Source: Callipepla californica brunnescens (Eukaryota; Chordata; Aves; Galliformes; Odontophoridae). From it: 64,000 nt of DNA. The translations under genes were made by a program, and so were the position numbers. A model generated the notes under the pieces. It was given only the letters and a program-made list of their open reading frames with translations, was not told the origin of the DNA and made no database searches. Shown here piece after piece: positions 13,300 to 25,180 of the stretch. How positions within the stretch are numbered: the stretch's first letter is position 1; each line of letters begins with the position of its first letter. The stretch covers positions 2,914,001 through 2,978,000 of the forward strand of contig JALIRH010000045.1 of assembly GCA_023055505.1 (NCBI GenBank), given 5' to 3'.

Positions 13300-13850
13300 A
13301 AAGCAAAGAATCCCAAGCCTGTTCCCGGGGCTGTAGGGCCGAGGGGCGGCTGCACCGAGTTCACTGCCTCGCATCATCGCAGCGGTACCTGCATTGGCTC
13401 CAATGGTAGTTTTTAGGAGGTGGGGGAATGGGAAGAAGGAGTTTTTCTCCTTAGCAACTGTATTTGCACGGAGTCTGCCGTTGGGGTGTCTGAAGCACGT
13501 GCAGTGTGTTCATCTTTGCTTTAGAAAGAAAGGAAGAAAATGAAATCTCCCCGGAGCCTGTGCTGATGAATGGATGCAGGGCTGGATTCGTGAGCATGGG
13601 AAAGGCTGCACCGAGTGTGTGAAGGGAGAGTCTGTTGCAAAGAAAGTATTTATATGGGAAGAAAGACCTCCCTCTGCTCTGCCCTGGGTAAACACCAGTA
13701 AAAATCTGTGCTGTCTGATGTGGGAGAAACCTGATCCCAAATTTGGGAACAGAGATGGGTCTGGGGCTGTGCTGCTTGTCACTGGGATGGGGTGCATTCA
13801 TCACGTTCTGCTTCGGTGTCACACAGGTGGGGTTTGCTGGGCGGCCACCG

Positions 13851-13864
13851 GTGCCCTCTGCTGA
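13851..13864 (-). promoter_or_regulatory. Candidate CTCF core motif (13 of 14)
   Basis: The + strand reads GTGCCCTCTGCTGA. Its complement fits the CTCF core CCASYAGRKGGCRS at 13 of 14 positions, the mismatch being the first base. Occupancy is not known. Confidence 0.3.
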
Positions 13865-16619
13865 CAGCGGACCCTATGGGATGCAGGGAGATGCTGAGAT
13901 TCCCAAAGGATGTGCAGAATTGGGCCTGTCCTGTTTCCAGGCAGTGGAAAAGATGTAACTGGAGGAGTTGGAAAACGCCCCAAATCAAAGCTAAAGATAA
14001 CGCTCAAGTTCCGACAGACTCCTCCAGGCACCTCACCTTCCTCTTAGGGGTCAAAACCTCCCTTTCATACTCACTTCTAAATCAGATAACTATTTCTCTC
14101 TGCTCTTAAATAATTCCTTAGAAAACCCTCCTCCATCTCCAGCTTATCTCCGTGGCATTGCTGTTGTAGTCCTTACATTGCTTCCCAGATAAGAGCCGGA
14201 GGTTGGGTGTGCTCCATCCCTCGGGCGGTCCTTCTAAGTTTGTTAATTGCACAGGGACACCCTTGGAAGAAAAAGCACAGAGCGAACTGCGAGTTCATCG
14301 CTGCATTCAATTGATTCTCTCAAATTTATGCTTAATTACAAAACGGATTAGAATATAGCACGACCTCCTCTTGTAAAAGGCGTCGCACTGCTTATGATTA
14401 AAACTGAATGACTGACTACACTGAAATTACATGCAAGAAAGTCCCAGAGTGGCAGCAGTAATGCTTGGAGCCTTACGTGTGTCCCTGTGGTGCTTTGTGG
14501 ATGCTTAAAGGGCTGTTGCTGAGGAGTCCTCCACCCCAGGTACCATAAAACTTCTCAGGGCCGATGCAAGGCTCCATCCAAGTGAGTGCCACCACTTCAG
14601 CAGTAGCTGCAGCTCACTAGTAAAACCTTTCCTCTCATTTTAAGAATAGCGTTAAACTTCCAGGCTGAATTCTGCCATCTCCATCACTTATAAGTGCCAG
14701 AACGTCCTGTTCTCCCATCAGCAGTTTTCTCATCCCGGTGTTTAAAATGACATTGACCGTAGAGCGTCGCCATCCACTCAAGGCCGCACTTTGTCTTCAG
14801 TTCTCTCCAACCACGCCATGCCCTGTAGAGAAGGGCACAGGGTGCTGGGCAATAGAAGATACACAAGCTTCCCAAAACATCGTTGAAAGCATTATTTTGC
14901 ACTCTGCTGCTAATGACAGGGCAAGAGATAGGAAGGTTACGAGCTCCATCGCAGTGAGCTGTGTCATTCCTCGGGCAGATGTGTTTTCTGTGGCTGAAAT
15001 GAGATGAATAGCGAAGATCACTGCTTTCTTTTTGAACTCTGCTGGTGAGTCTGAGAACGGAACATGTCTCCTCTTGGTTTTCTCATTAATTCATCTGGAT
15101 GACAACCTTCAGCGTTCCTCATCCTACTCTCCCTTTTCCCAGGAGGAGCTCGTGGATGTTTTTAAGCATTTCAGTGTACTCTGGCAGGAGCTGCTAAACA
15201 GAAGGGAAAACTCCCGACTCGAGGGCTTCTGCTGCAGAAAACCCTCTTCTCTCTCTGCGCTTTGCAGATTTCCTTCTTCTCTTCCACCCCTGCAGCACAA
15301 CGGCCCAACTTTTCCTAAGCTCTGGCACAGCAGTTTTGGAATGGTTGAATGAGAGGCAGCTCCCAGTCCTCGTCCCCCTCTGCTCCCCATCGCCCTCGGC
15401 TGCTCCTGCTCATCCTCTGGTTCAGGCTCAGGAGCAGTCGGCACAGCAATTGGTTCTTGGTCTCAACTGAGTAATTTTGAGCAAATGACTTTGCCTCGCT
15501 TTCTCTATCTGGGAAAGAGGATTAACGCCATTAAAGGCTTCTCATATAAAGAACCTCACAACCTATGCATAAAAGCCCCATACAAGAGCAAACACTGTGT
15601 AATCCCTGGGTTGCTGCTTTGGCTGCAGTCACAGATCTGTAGTGGGAATCCATTTCTCTCGAAAACATCAACCTGTCATTCTTTGCCCATTTGGCAAATC
15701 CTGGACGTTGTCCTGCTCCAGAGAAACACCACTGGGTTTGCTGAAAAACACCGCCTCTTGCCACCCATTTCACAACGAGAATATGTAACGAGCTCCCAGC
15801 CAGCCTTCAATCTTGCCCTCCCTTGTCAGCTGCAGGTTCCACTAATTAAAAAAATGAGCAGAGTTGCTTTCCAGATAATGGAGGTGGCTCTGTTATTCTT
15901 CCTTTAACACTTGTTCTTCCCGTCACATGGCGGTTATTATCCGCGTGGTATATCTTCCCCTCTGCCAGTCCATTTACCTGTCTCTCCTCGTCCTCAGTGA
16001 CAGATAGATGTTGTCAAGTGTGTCCTCATGCTCCCTCGGCGTTCCAGCCTGACGTCCACTGGTCTATTCAATTAGGCTGAGGCGGGAGGATAATTTACTG
16101 ACCCCTCTCTCCTTAGCAGGTAAACTAGAAAATCATATACATGCATCTCCCGCACTCGCTGACCTTGGAAGGCAAATTTAAGAGGATTTATTGTCGTCAG
16201 CTGCAGGCAAATATTGGAAACGTTACATTTGGTCTGGAGGGGGGGAACGCCGCGATGTTTGCGTGTGCGCATTGTTGAATATCGTTTCATTTAGCTCACG
16301 GTGATTAATTCAATTGATCTTAATTACGCCGCGATGTAAGAGCAGGCTGTAATGCTTTATTTATTTATTTATTTTCCTTTTTTTTTTTTTCCCGATGGGT
16401 TTCCACCCATGAATCGTTTTACATTCGCTAATGGGCCCTTTTGCAAACGTTACCCAGCAGTTAGAGCAGGACGAGAGCTGAGCACCCGGCGGGTAAAGGA
16501 TGAGCTGGGAGCGCAGCCCCAACCCTTCCCAACCCCCCCAGGTCTGTTTTGCTTCCCGAGTGGGTGCTGTGTCCCCGCAGCAAGACACGGCCACGGAATG
16601 GGACAGCGCGCTACACCCC
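13865..16619. other. Non-coding DNA with two enhancer-like AT-rich blocks
   Basis: No exon was found. The block at about 14260-14420 (rich in TTAAT, AATTG and AATTTATG words) and the block at about 15990-16350 look like conserved non-coding elements. The second holds TTCAATTAGG, AATTCAATTGATC, TTAATTACG and a (TTTA)n run at 16355-16374. Both combine AT-rich homeodomain-type words with surviving CpGs. This is inference from texture. Confidence 0.35.
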
Positions 16620-16800
16620 TACGCCCCGCCCCCTCGCTGCTAACCACGCCCACTTTGCCTTTTAACCACGCCCACTTCTCCGTAGCCACGCCCATTTCGA
16701 TCAATATCACGGTGGTGTTGACCACGCCTCCTTTCCTCTTGGCCCCGCCCTTCGAGATGAGACCACGCCCACCTCCCCGCCCCACACCGCGCCCAGGCGA
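16620..16800. repeat. CpG-rich array of CCACGCCC words
   Basis: Between about 16636 and 16790, five CCACGCCC words and two close relatives (CCACGCCT, CCCCGCCC) recur at irregular spacing of about 20-30 bases, embedded in CpG-rich DNA. It reads as a degenerate minisatellite, but each copy is also a GC/CACCC-box-type sequence of the kind bound by SP/KLF zinc-finger factors. A CTCF-like motif follows directly downstream. Confidence 0.7.
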
Positions 16801-16822
16801 GCACGGGCGCGGGTAAGGCGCT

Positions 16823-16837
16823 GCTGCCCCCTGCCGG
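16823..16837 (-). promoter_or_regulatory. Candidate CTCF core motif (CCGGCAGGGGGCAGC on the minus strand)
   Basis: The minus strand carries CCGGCAGGGGGCAGC. It fits the CTCF core except for G in place of A at position three. It sits at the edge of the CpG-rich CCACGCCC array, a common setting for CTCF sites. Confidence 0.4.
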
Positions 16838-17036
16838 CGGGAGCCCGCACAGCCAGGGCGCGTCCTGCTCCCATAGACGGCAATGGGATTTCGGCGTTGG
16901 GTTGAACGGGAGCGGGATGCAGCCCCCAGCGGGGGAGGGGTGGGGGGGGGAGGGTGGCACCGCTCCTCTGCTCCACGGTTCTAAACGTGCGGCACTTTTT
17001 TGATTGAATAAATGGGTCCCGGGGGCCGTCGTGGAA

Positions 17037-17622
17037 AGGGGATGCTGGGTAGAGGGGAGGAATGGTGGGTAGAGGGGAATAATGGTGGGTAGAAGGGAAA
17101 TAATGAAGCGTAGAGGGGAATCATGGTGGGGTAGAGGGGGAGAATGGTGGGGTAGAGGGGGAGGATGGTGGGTAGAGGGGGGGAATGGTGGGTAGAGGGG
17201 GGGAATGGTGGGTAGAGGGGAATAATGAAGGGTAGAAGGGAATCATGGTGGGGTAGAGGAGAATAATGGTGGGTAGAAGGGAAGAATGGTGCGCAGAGGG
17301 GGAGAATAGTGGGTAGAAGAGAAGAATGGTGGGTAGAGGGGAATAATGGGGTGTAGAAGGGAATAATGGTGGGTAGAGGGGGAGAATGTTGGGTAGAAGG
17401 GAATAATGAAGGGTAGAGGGGAATAATGGTGGGGTAGAGGGGGAGAATGGTTGGTAGAAGGGAATAATGGTGGGTAGAGGGGAATAATGAAGGGTAGAAG
17501 GGAATAATGAAGGGTAGAAGGGAAGAATGGTGAGCAGAGGGGAAGAATGGTGGGCAGAGGGGAATAATGAAAGGTTGAGGGGAAGAATGGTGGGTAGAAG
17601 GGAATAATGGTGGATGAAGGGG
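17037..17622. repeat. 20-bp G-rich minisatellite, roughly 29 copies
   Basis: The unit is about 20 bp (GGTAGAGGGGAATAATGGTG), repeated across about 585 bp with point variation (AATAATGAAG, AATCATGGTG) and 1-2 base indels. The minus strand lacks stop codons through the array, so it shows a 227-codon open frame of repeated Pro-Ser-Thr-His-His. This is a repeat artefact. Confidence 0.95.
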
Positions 17623-20245
17623 TTTCAGCCTCAAAAAGTAAGGGAGAAAAGCAGAAACGTGCACCCAGTATGTGCTGGGAGCCCTCCAGCTCTGTTATTT
17701 ATACCACAGCGGTTCCCCCAGTTAACAGCTTAAATGAAGGGGCCGTTGCTTAAATGCTTTATTCATATTATACAGCGATTACCAGCTATAGCCATATTCC
17801 TTAATAACCTGTTATAAAGCATGTTATAAAACCCATTAGTGATGATGCTGGGGAAGGCTGTTAGGGAGCGTAATGCGGTAATCAGCACTGCGCAACAGTG
17901 ACAGAAGTGTTTGTCGTTCCGTGCCGGGGTTTATATCGGAGCTAAATAATTTATTCCGTGATCGAGGCGTTCGGGGTTGGCATTTTTTTGTCGCGTGCAC
18001 GCGGTGGTCGCCGTTTCGTGGAGTGTTTGCAAAATGTCCCTTTTGAGCGTGAAAAATAAACCCATTTCGGCTGCTTAAGTATTCCGGCTTTGATGAAAAT
18101 GAATGCTCTTTTTTTCTCTCTTGTGCACATATGAGAAGAAGATGAGGAGCCCAGAACCATTTCACACCTTTGCAGAGCTCTGCTAGGTGGGCAGATCCCT
18201 CTAAAGGAAAGTGTTTGGGTGGAATGAAGCGTTGGTGTGGAAGGAAGCAGCCCTAGGGGAGATGCTGTGGGCATTGATGTGCTTCAGGCTGTGGGTGGCT
18301 GTGAGGTCCTTATGCACCGAAGCATTGAAGTGCTTTTCTGTACTTGGAAATGAAGTTTTAGGAGCTCTTTTTGCTCGAGGTGTGAGCAGCTGAGGGCTTT
18401 GACATCACGTGGAGCAAAGAAGGCTTTGATTTTCTTCCCTAAACCAAACGAACTTACTTACTTCAGGTACCAAACACCTGAAAGATGCTCCATCTTTCCT
18501 CGTTGTTCCATCCGTGGGGTGTGACATCCTCCTACCAAACGAGCCCCACCTCCCACCCACAGCCCTGGGGAGTGCAGCTGAGGGGAGTTCTGTGCCTTAA
18601 CTTTTTGCCTTGCATATGGCAAGTGAGAACTTTGCTTCCTATCGTAACAATAAAACACAGCAAATGTCTGTTAGCTCTGGGGGGAAGCGCTCTCTTTTGG
18701 TGCTCAGTGTTCCCGTAAAATGCTCCATCTTCAGGTTCTCCTGCTGCAGCATATGGTCGGGGGGTGCTGGAAATGGAGCCGTGTGCTGTGCTTCATTGCC
18801 TTCCAGCTGGGGCCTGGTGCATCTCCACTGCTCGCTGCCTGGGAGCAAAACTGGAGCTCAGCCCCACGTCTCCCAGGTGGAGACGGAGCTGCTGTGGGAT
18901 GCTCCCTGTGCCCCATCCCTGTGCACCCAGACTGGGAGCACTGCACAACCTGGGGACGCGGGGATGAATCCAACCCCTCCGTTTGTCTGCTGCCAGAGAA
19001 ACAAAGAACCTGCAGCCAGCACGGTTATTTAAAGGGAGCTGTAATATGTTACTGTTATGGGTCATTGCGGGGTTTTTTTGATCCCGATATTACCATTATT
19101 ATCCTCTCCAGCTGTAAAAATTGATTGGTGAGATGAGCAGCGTGCCGTGCTCTGATCCTGGCAGCGGGACTGCAGCTCTCTATGCAGGTGGAGCGGAGAG
19201 GGATGGAGGAGCCCGTCCCCTCTGCCCACCCCACAACCAGCTCCCCTTGGCACATTGACATCCTGATGGCATGGTGATACCTCATGTGGGACCCAACAGT
19301 TTACAGGAGGGGAAGATCACAGCACGGTTTGGAGGGACAGGGGTTGTCTGGTGCATGGCATGGGGCAGAATGGAGGGAGAAATTGAGGCTGAAAGGAGAT
19401 TTGGGAGGCAAGGAGGACGATGCTTGGGACCAGAGCTGCCCACTCGTATCTGAAAGCAAAGAGTGAGCAGAGGTGCAAAGCGGTGCTCAGATTGTTGGGT
19501 TTTCAGTCGCCTTTTCAGCTGTCTTTTCCACATGATAGTAGTGTTCTCTTTATTAAAAACAAAACAAAACAGGGGAAACAAAAAGGAAAGAAGTGAATGG
19601 GACTAAACAAGCTCAGAAGGCACACACGGGGCCGGCAGAGCTCAGCATCCTGGATGGGAACCACGGGTCCGATGCTGATGGCAGCGCAGTGGCTGCACTC
19701 CATCCCTGCGCTGTGGGCTCCATGTGTGGGAGCTGTGTCCTGGCCCGTCCCCCCCCACTCCCTTCGATGGAGTGCAGCCAGTTTACTCCAGCTGATGAGC
19801 TGCCCTCCTGTGTGTATAATTATTCACAGAATGAGATCCAGGAAAGTTTAGATTGAGGCCGTGGGTACACGGATGGGTCAGCACGCGGCGTTTCAGCCCG
19901 TCCTGCTTTATTTCGGAGCTGTATCCACATAAGGCGACCTCCTGAAAGCAGTTTAACCCCGAGAGTGACAAACTTAAGCCCTTGAGGAATTAGGGTGATA
20001 TTTGTCACGTTCTGCAGCACTTGCCTCTCGCTGCACAGCCAGCTCCTTTCTCACGATCCCAATGCTCCCAATGCACCGCAGCAGCTCTGCCCCAGGGCTG
20101 TGCCTTCAGCTGCACCCCCGTGGGGTCTGTCCGTGAGTGCAGGGAGAGCACAGCAGCAGAGTTCTCCCTATGGAATTGGAGCAGAGAGGAGCAGAGTGGC
20201 TCTGATGCTCTCACAGCCTTTGGGACCGCTCCTGCCCTCTATGAG
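17623..20245. other. Non-coding DNA; AT-rich enhancer-like block at about 17690-18080
   Basis: No exon was recognised. The stretch at about 17690-18080 has repeated ATTCATATTATAC, CCTTAATAACC and AATAATTTATTCCG words plus intact CpGs, resembling a conserved non-coding element. The rest is mixed DNA without coding texture. Confidence 0.45.
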
Positions 20246-20512
20246 AAGGGAAGAAGGGAAGGGGGAAAGGGGAAGGGGAAGGGGAAGGGGAAGGGGAAGG
20301 GGAAGGGGAAGGGAAAGGGAAAGGGAAAGGGAAAGGGAAAGGGAAAGGGAAAGGGAAAGGGAAAGGGAAAGGGAAAGGGAAAGGGAGGGACGAGGGAAGG
20401 AAAAGGAAAAGGAAAAGGAAAAGGAAAAGGAAAAGGAAAGGGAAAATGGAAAATGGAAAGGGAAAATGGAAAGGGAAAATGGAAAGGGAAAGGAAGAAAG
20501 AAAGGAAAGAAC
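20246..20512. repeat. Purine-only hexamer array changing from GGGGAA to GGGAAA to GGAAAA
   Basis: The + strand is almost pure purine for about 265 bases. It begins as (GGGGAA)n at about 20264-20311, becomes (GGGAAA)n to about 20385 and, after a short interruption, (GGAAAA)n to about 20435. It ends in GGAAAAT variants. The period stays at 6 while one G is exchanged for one A at each step. Open frames across it are artefacts. Confidence 0.95.
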
Positions 20513-22099
20513 AATATAGTCCAGCTTCTGTCTCATGCTTTCTCCTGCAGCAGCCCTGGGCTGCATGTGAGTCTCAGTTCAAAAGACAAGCACTGAGATC
20601 TTGACTTCAGTTTGGTGATGAACACATGCAGAATGAAGGTCTGGGCTCCCACTGTGGGGCTGACCCTGGATGTCAATGGTTTCCTGGTGTCTGTGCCCGG
20701 GGCTCCTGCAGCCCGTGTTGGAGGTGGAGGTGCCTGTCACGGTGAAACATGCAAAGCCAGGGCATTATGTACCGAGGTTTGCACCGCTCTGAAAAATGCT
20801 CTGTGCCGAAACCCTCCCCCCCCCCTCATCCCCCTGCATTCCAAAAAATAAATAAAACCAACGGGGAAAAACCTCAGGGAAAAATCTGACAGTCCCTGAG
20901 TGCTGCAGGGAGACGGCAGCTAGTTAGGAAATATAGCGGTGTCAGTCCGATTTCATTTATACAATCTGTTGTATGGAGAAATATGGTCTAAAATAAATTT
21001 CCAAAACAAATGTTATGACTTTCCGTCCTCGGCGGCGAGGTGCCTGGGTTTCTCATCAGCTGCATGTGTGGTTCCCTTGGAAAGTTGGAAGCAGGGATGG
21101 GGAGCCAGCAGAAAGGGGCTGGAGAGCGCTGGGATAACAGTGGGACAGTTCTTTAAGGGATGACATGGGGTCTGGGGGTGGTGGTGGTGTTAATATTACC
21201 CCTAAGGGTCATCGTGTCGAGTGCTGAGATGGAAAGCATCACAGGGGAGCGCTGGAGATGGGTTGATGCTCAGAGCTGCTTTTCTGTGCCCTTCTCCATG
21301 TACCTGGCACTGCTGTGGGGCTGTGCTCTGTGGGCAAAAACCCACTGCTGAGCATCACCTTCCCCTGAGGCTTCCAGGAGCCTTTGGGGCTTTCTGGGGC
21401 TCTGCTCAGCGAAGCCGTTGGGTTTTTAACCCTGTGAGCCTAAAACCCATCCTCACCCCACAGGCAGAGCCATGGGGAGCTCGTTCCCATAGGTCACAAT
21501 GCTTGGAGGATTTGGGGGCTGTATTCTGCTCATCACACAGCCTCGATGGCTCTGCTGTAGTGTTGGTGGTGCTCAGCTCCTTTGGTACTCAGTGCCATCA
21601 GTGAACTGTGCAGTCAGGGGTTTCTCTCCTGGAAGATGCTTGTTTTGAATCACAGGGAAAAAAAAAAAATCAGCTCTAAGGAACGCTTTGGGATGCTGTT
21701 GTAGTTTATAGATTATTTTTTTTTACTCCTGTTTCCCGCAGTTCTCTGTGCTCTGCTTTGCTTTGCTCGAAGTCAGGTTTATTTAAGATCAGAAAGGCAA
21801 AGCACTTCCATCTCGCTGCGGGCAGCGAGGCCTCGTGGGGCCACGGTCACCTCCCCTCACACGAACCTGAGCTATGTCAATCTGCATCAAAGTTTGGCCT
21901 CTTAGGTGTGCTTCATCTTTCAGATCCCCCCCAAAAAAAGAACCCATGGAGCATCGGGGGCTGCCCATGGGGAGCTGTGGGTCACTGCAGGGCTTCAGGT
22001 GGCACTTGGGGACAGGGATGGGGCCCCAGTGGGAAACCCCTGCGTTGCAGTGGGGCAGAGCGGGGCTGCCTGTTGCACCGGGACAAGTAGGAAGGTATA
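20513..22099. other. Non-coding DNA without recognised genes
   Basis: Mixed GC-rich sequence with overlapping short frames on both strands and no recognisable domain. A modest AT-rich island lies at about 20930-21020. Confidence 0.55.
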
Positions 22100-22422
22100 A
22101 AATAAAACAGATTCAAAATAATAATAATAACGAAATAGATTTAAAGTATGCAAACCATACTGGAAACTTGATTAATTAATTACAACCGGTGGACTAAATT
22201 CTGCTCTCAATTAACACGCGCAGCCCCGCTGAAATTAATGGGGTTGCACGTGTGTGCGGGCAGAAATTGGTACGATAGGTTTATTACCAGTAAATGGCAA
22301 TTAATAACAGCTCTCCTTTTCTATTTGCTATTATAGCCTGTTAATATTTCCAGCCCTTGGAATCACGGTGCTGCCACGGCGGTGGCTGTGAATTAGGAGC
22401 TGGGGGAACCCCCTCATTTTAT

Positions 22423-22465
<43 letters not shown>

Positions 22466-22720
22466 TTTACCCCGAAAGAAGTTTCTGTTACCAAAAGTTT
22501 GCCTAGTGTTATTTTTATAGCCGAGTGAGAGAGAATTTACAGGGAGCTGAAATCATTGAAGCTAATTAGCTGAATGGCCCTATTATTTATCCAGGGACAC
22601 GTAGTACAATAATTGCTATTGCAGGTTTGAAGCATCTCAGGGATATTAATTCCAGAGCTTTCATGTCATCTCAGTACAGTAAAACTTCCTAATGGCACCC
22701 TGAAGGTGCATAATCTCATT
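22100..22720. promoter_or_regulatory. Enhancer-like AT-rich block with homeodomain and CDX-type words
   Basis: TTGATTAATTAATTAC, CTCAATTAACACG, GGCAATTAATAAC and GCTAATTAGC occur close together. GGTAATAAA is present on the minus strand at 22280-22288 and fits the CDX consensus exactly. A pure (TA)n tract of about 33 bases (22429-22461) splits the block. CpGs survive at 22215-22225. The combination is typical of developmental enhancers in HOX-flanking DNA. Function is inferred, not shown. Confidence 0.4.
22429..22461. repeat. (TA)n dinucleotide tract
   Basis: Alternating T and A over about 33 bases without interruption. Confidence 0.97.
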
Positions 22721-25029
22721 TTAAAACTACTTTTTCTTCTTTTTTTCTGAGGGAACTGGCAGAATCTCCTTCCATAAAAGCTGAAAAAGGGGAAGAACTC
22801 ATAATATTTTCCTCATAAGAAAGCAGTTATATTTTCTTATTATTTTTTCCACTCTCTGACCTTTCTTGCTTCCCGACGATGGGACTGCCAGAGCTCTCCA
22901 TCAAAAGTTTCCCTCAACTCTGCTCTGCTGCTCCCGGAGGGACCGTGGCAGTGTTTGGTGGCATCCGAACATGGCAGGGGATGGTGGCCTTGGGGTCACC
23001 GTCCCCATGGCATGGAGCTGTGGGCACCATTTGGAGCAGGGAGGTGGGGGAGTCCCCCACCCTGGAGATGTGGCACTGAGGGACGTGGTCGCAGTGGGGT
23101 GGGTTGGGCTCAGGTTTTGGGGTCTTAGGGGATTTTTACAGCCTGAGTCCCATGGCAGCCCCAGGACAGGGAGGGGGCTTGGTGCTCATGGGGACCCCTG
23201 AGGTGCCATGGGGTGAGCTCAGGCCTTGGCTCTGGTCAGGATGCAGCAGTGGGGTTGGGTCCTACAGCAGAGCCCATCCTATGGGCATCTCCATGGTGTT
23301 CCCATGACCGTTGGGCTCAGCCCAAGGGGCTCACACATAAGGAAGGGCTGTGGATGTTTGGTGGAGGAGTTTGTGGGTGTCTGTGCCCCTCAGTGCTGGC
23401 CCGGATGGGAAGTACTTGGGCCACCATGCCTGGAACCAACAGCATTTGCGATACAGAAGAGTTGATGGGCCTTTAATTAGAACCATGCGAACGGCGCTGC
23501 TTTCACTTTAATTTAGCTTGATTTAAATGACACTCGTGGGCCAGATGAACCCAAGTCACTGGAGCTACACCAATTTACACCAGCTGAGGATTTGGCAGTA
23601 AAAGGGGGGATGGAGGTGATTCCCTGTACTTTGTTTTAACCCAACAATCTTTACAGCCATCCATTAAGGCACTCCACCAGGCATTCCTCCTTCTGCAGAA
23701 GAGGTTTCAGCGGAAGAAATAAAGCTGTGAAGATTCAGTTTTCACTTTGTTTCTCGTAAAGGCAGTCAGACTCCAACATAAACAACAATTTACACCCAGC
23801 ATTTATTCTGGAAATTACAGTATCGTGCAGCTAACGCACACAGATAAATAATGTTTTATGGGATTCTGCGGAGTCCTTTCAGGGTAGCGGATGTTTAGTG
23901 GAATTAGAAGACTTGGAAAATGGAGAGCTCCAGCTCTGGCTGTTAATCCTGGAAAAGGGAAACGCAGAGCAGGCTCCCACAATTAAAAAGATAAAAATAA
24001 ATTCCTCCATACGCGCATACTTTCTTTAAGAAACATCTTTATTAAGCATTCAGAGGGACAAGACCTCGCACCTCCCAGTGCAGGGAGAAGGAGCTCTGTG
24101 TGTGTTACGATTGCCACTCTCATTGGGGAGGAGTGCTCGGAGCCACGGGGAAATGTTGGCACAGAATGGGGTAGCACCAGTTCCAGCCACGGTGTCGTGC
24201 TGGAGCAGAGCATCCCACATTAGGACCTGGGGGAGGATCCCACAGAGCGTTTGTTTAATCAGGGCACTTCCAACACACAGTGTTCCTAACAGCAAAGGTT
24301 GGGATGTGTGTAATAAATCTGCCCAGGGCATCCGTTCCCCAGGCAAAACGAAGCCAGATTTAGTAAACTGGTGGAGCAAGAGTCCACTTGTCCTAATTAA
24401 CATCAGCCTGTCGCTGTTGTTATTAGTTAGGGAGTTCTCACTGCTTCTTGTGCTCTGTCTCACACCAGGTTGTGCAGGATTGCCTCCTTGCCACAAGAAT
24501 GGCAAGGGACATAAGTGCTGTGGGTTTGTCCTCTCGTGCTTGGGGGATGGTGGAGGCTGGACTTATCTCTTTGCTGCTCAGGTTCCTTTTATTTTGTTGC
24601 ATTCTTTCTGGTCCAGACTGCAAGCCAGAAAGCACACGGTGTGCTACGAGTCACCTGCCCAAGTCTTCAAAGAAGTGGGAAAATGAGGTCAAAGAGGTGA
24701 CAGTTCTGACCCGTCCTTCTCAAGGGAGCATTAATTACGGAGCACAAAGGTGGCATTGCCAATGCAGAGCTGCAGAGTGCCAAAACAGGAACTCTCTGTC
24801 TCCGTTTCTATGGTCAGGGGTACAGCAAAGCCCAGTCTTGCTGAAGGTCCTCAAGCACCATTGCATTGTAAGTCAAAGCCCATGGAAGGGTGGGCTCCGC
24901 CAGCCCACCTCGTCTGGCAGCAGCTGCTTTGGAGAGTGGCAGGAAGACCCCGTAATGGGCAGTGATGGAATAGCGTGCCCGTCTTTAGAAATTCCCTCCT
25001 GACCCTGACTGCTTTACGACTGGAAGCAT
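22721..25029. other. Non-coding DNA; AT-rich stretch at about 23470-23880
   Basis: No exon was found. The 23470-23880 stretch is AT-rich with words such as CTTTAATTAG, CACTTTAATTTAGC and CAATTTACACC, again enhancer-like. A frame of 202 codons on the + strand (24078-24686) has no recognisable domain and no splice support. Confidence 0.5.
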
Positions 25030-25180
25030 AAAGGTTTATAGTCCTTAACTTTTACCTTGCCTAATGAAGCTGCAGATGTTCACTCTATTCGTGTCAATAT
25101 CGAACCCGTACCAGCGCAGGTAAACAAGCGGCCGCGTTAATCCTTGCCACCGTGATTTACATATGCAAATGAGGCTGAGG
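25030..25180. promoter_or_regulatory. Candidate enhancer with forkhead and octamer words
   Basis: A short block with high word density: GTAAACA (forkhead core) near 25120, GCGGCCGC at 25128-25135, TGATTTAC and a perfect octamer ATGCAAAT at 25163-25170. Neighbouring DNA is plain. The clustering suggests a conserved element. It contains no open frame of note. Confidence 0.35.

Noticed and set aside
16981..17664. 227-codon minus-strand frame rich in Pro, Ser and His
   Set aside because: Entirely the product of the 20-bp minisatellite, whose unit has no stop on that strand.
20021..20596. 191-codon frame with Gly-Lys repeats and an overlapping Arg-Glu frame
   Set aside because: Caused by the purine hexamer array.
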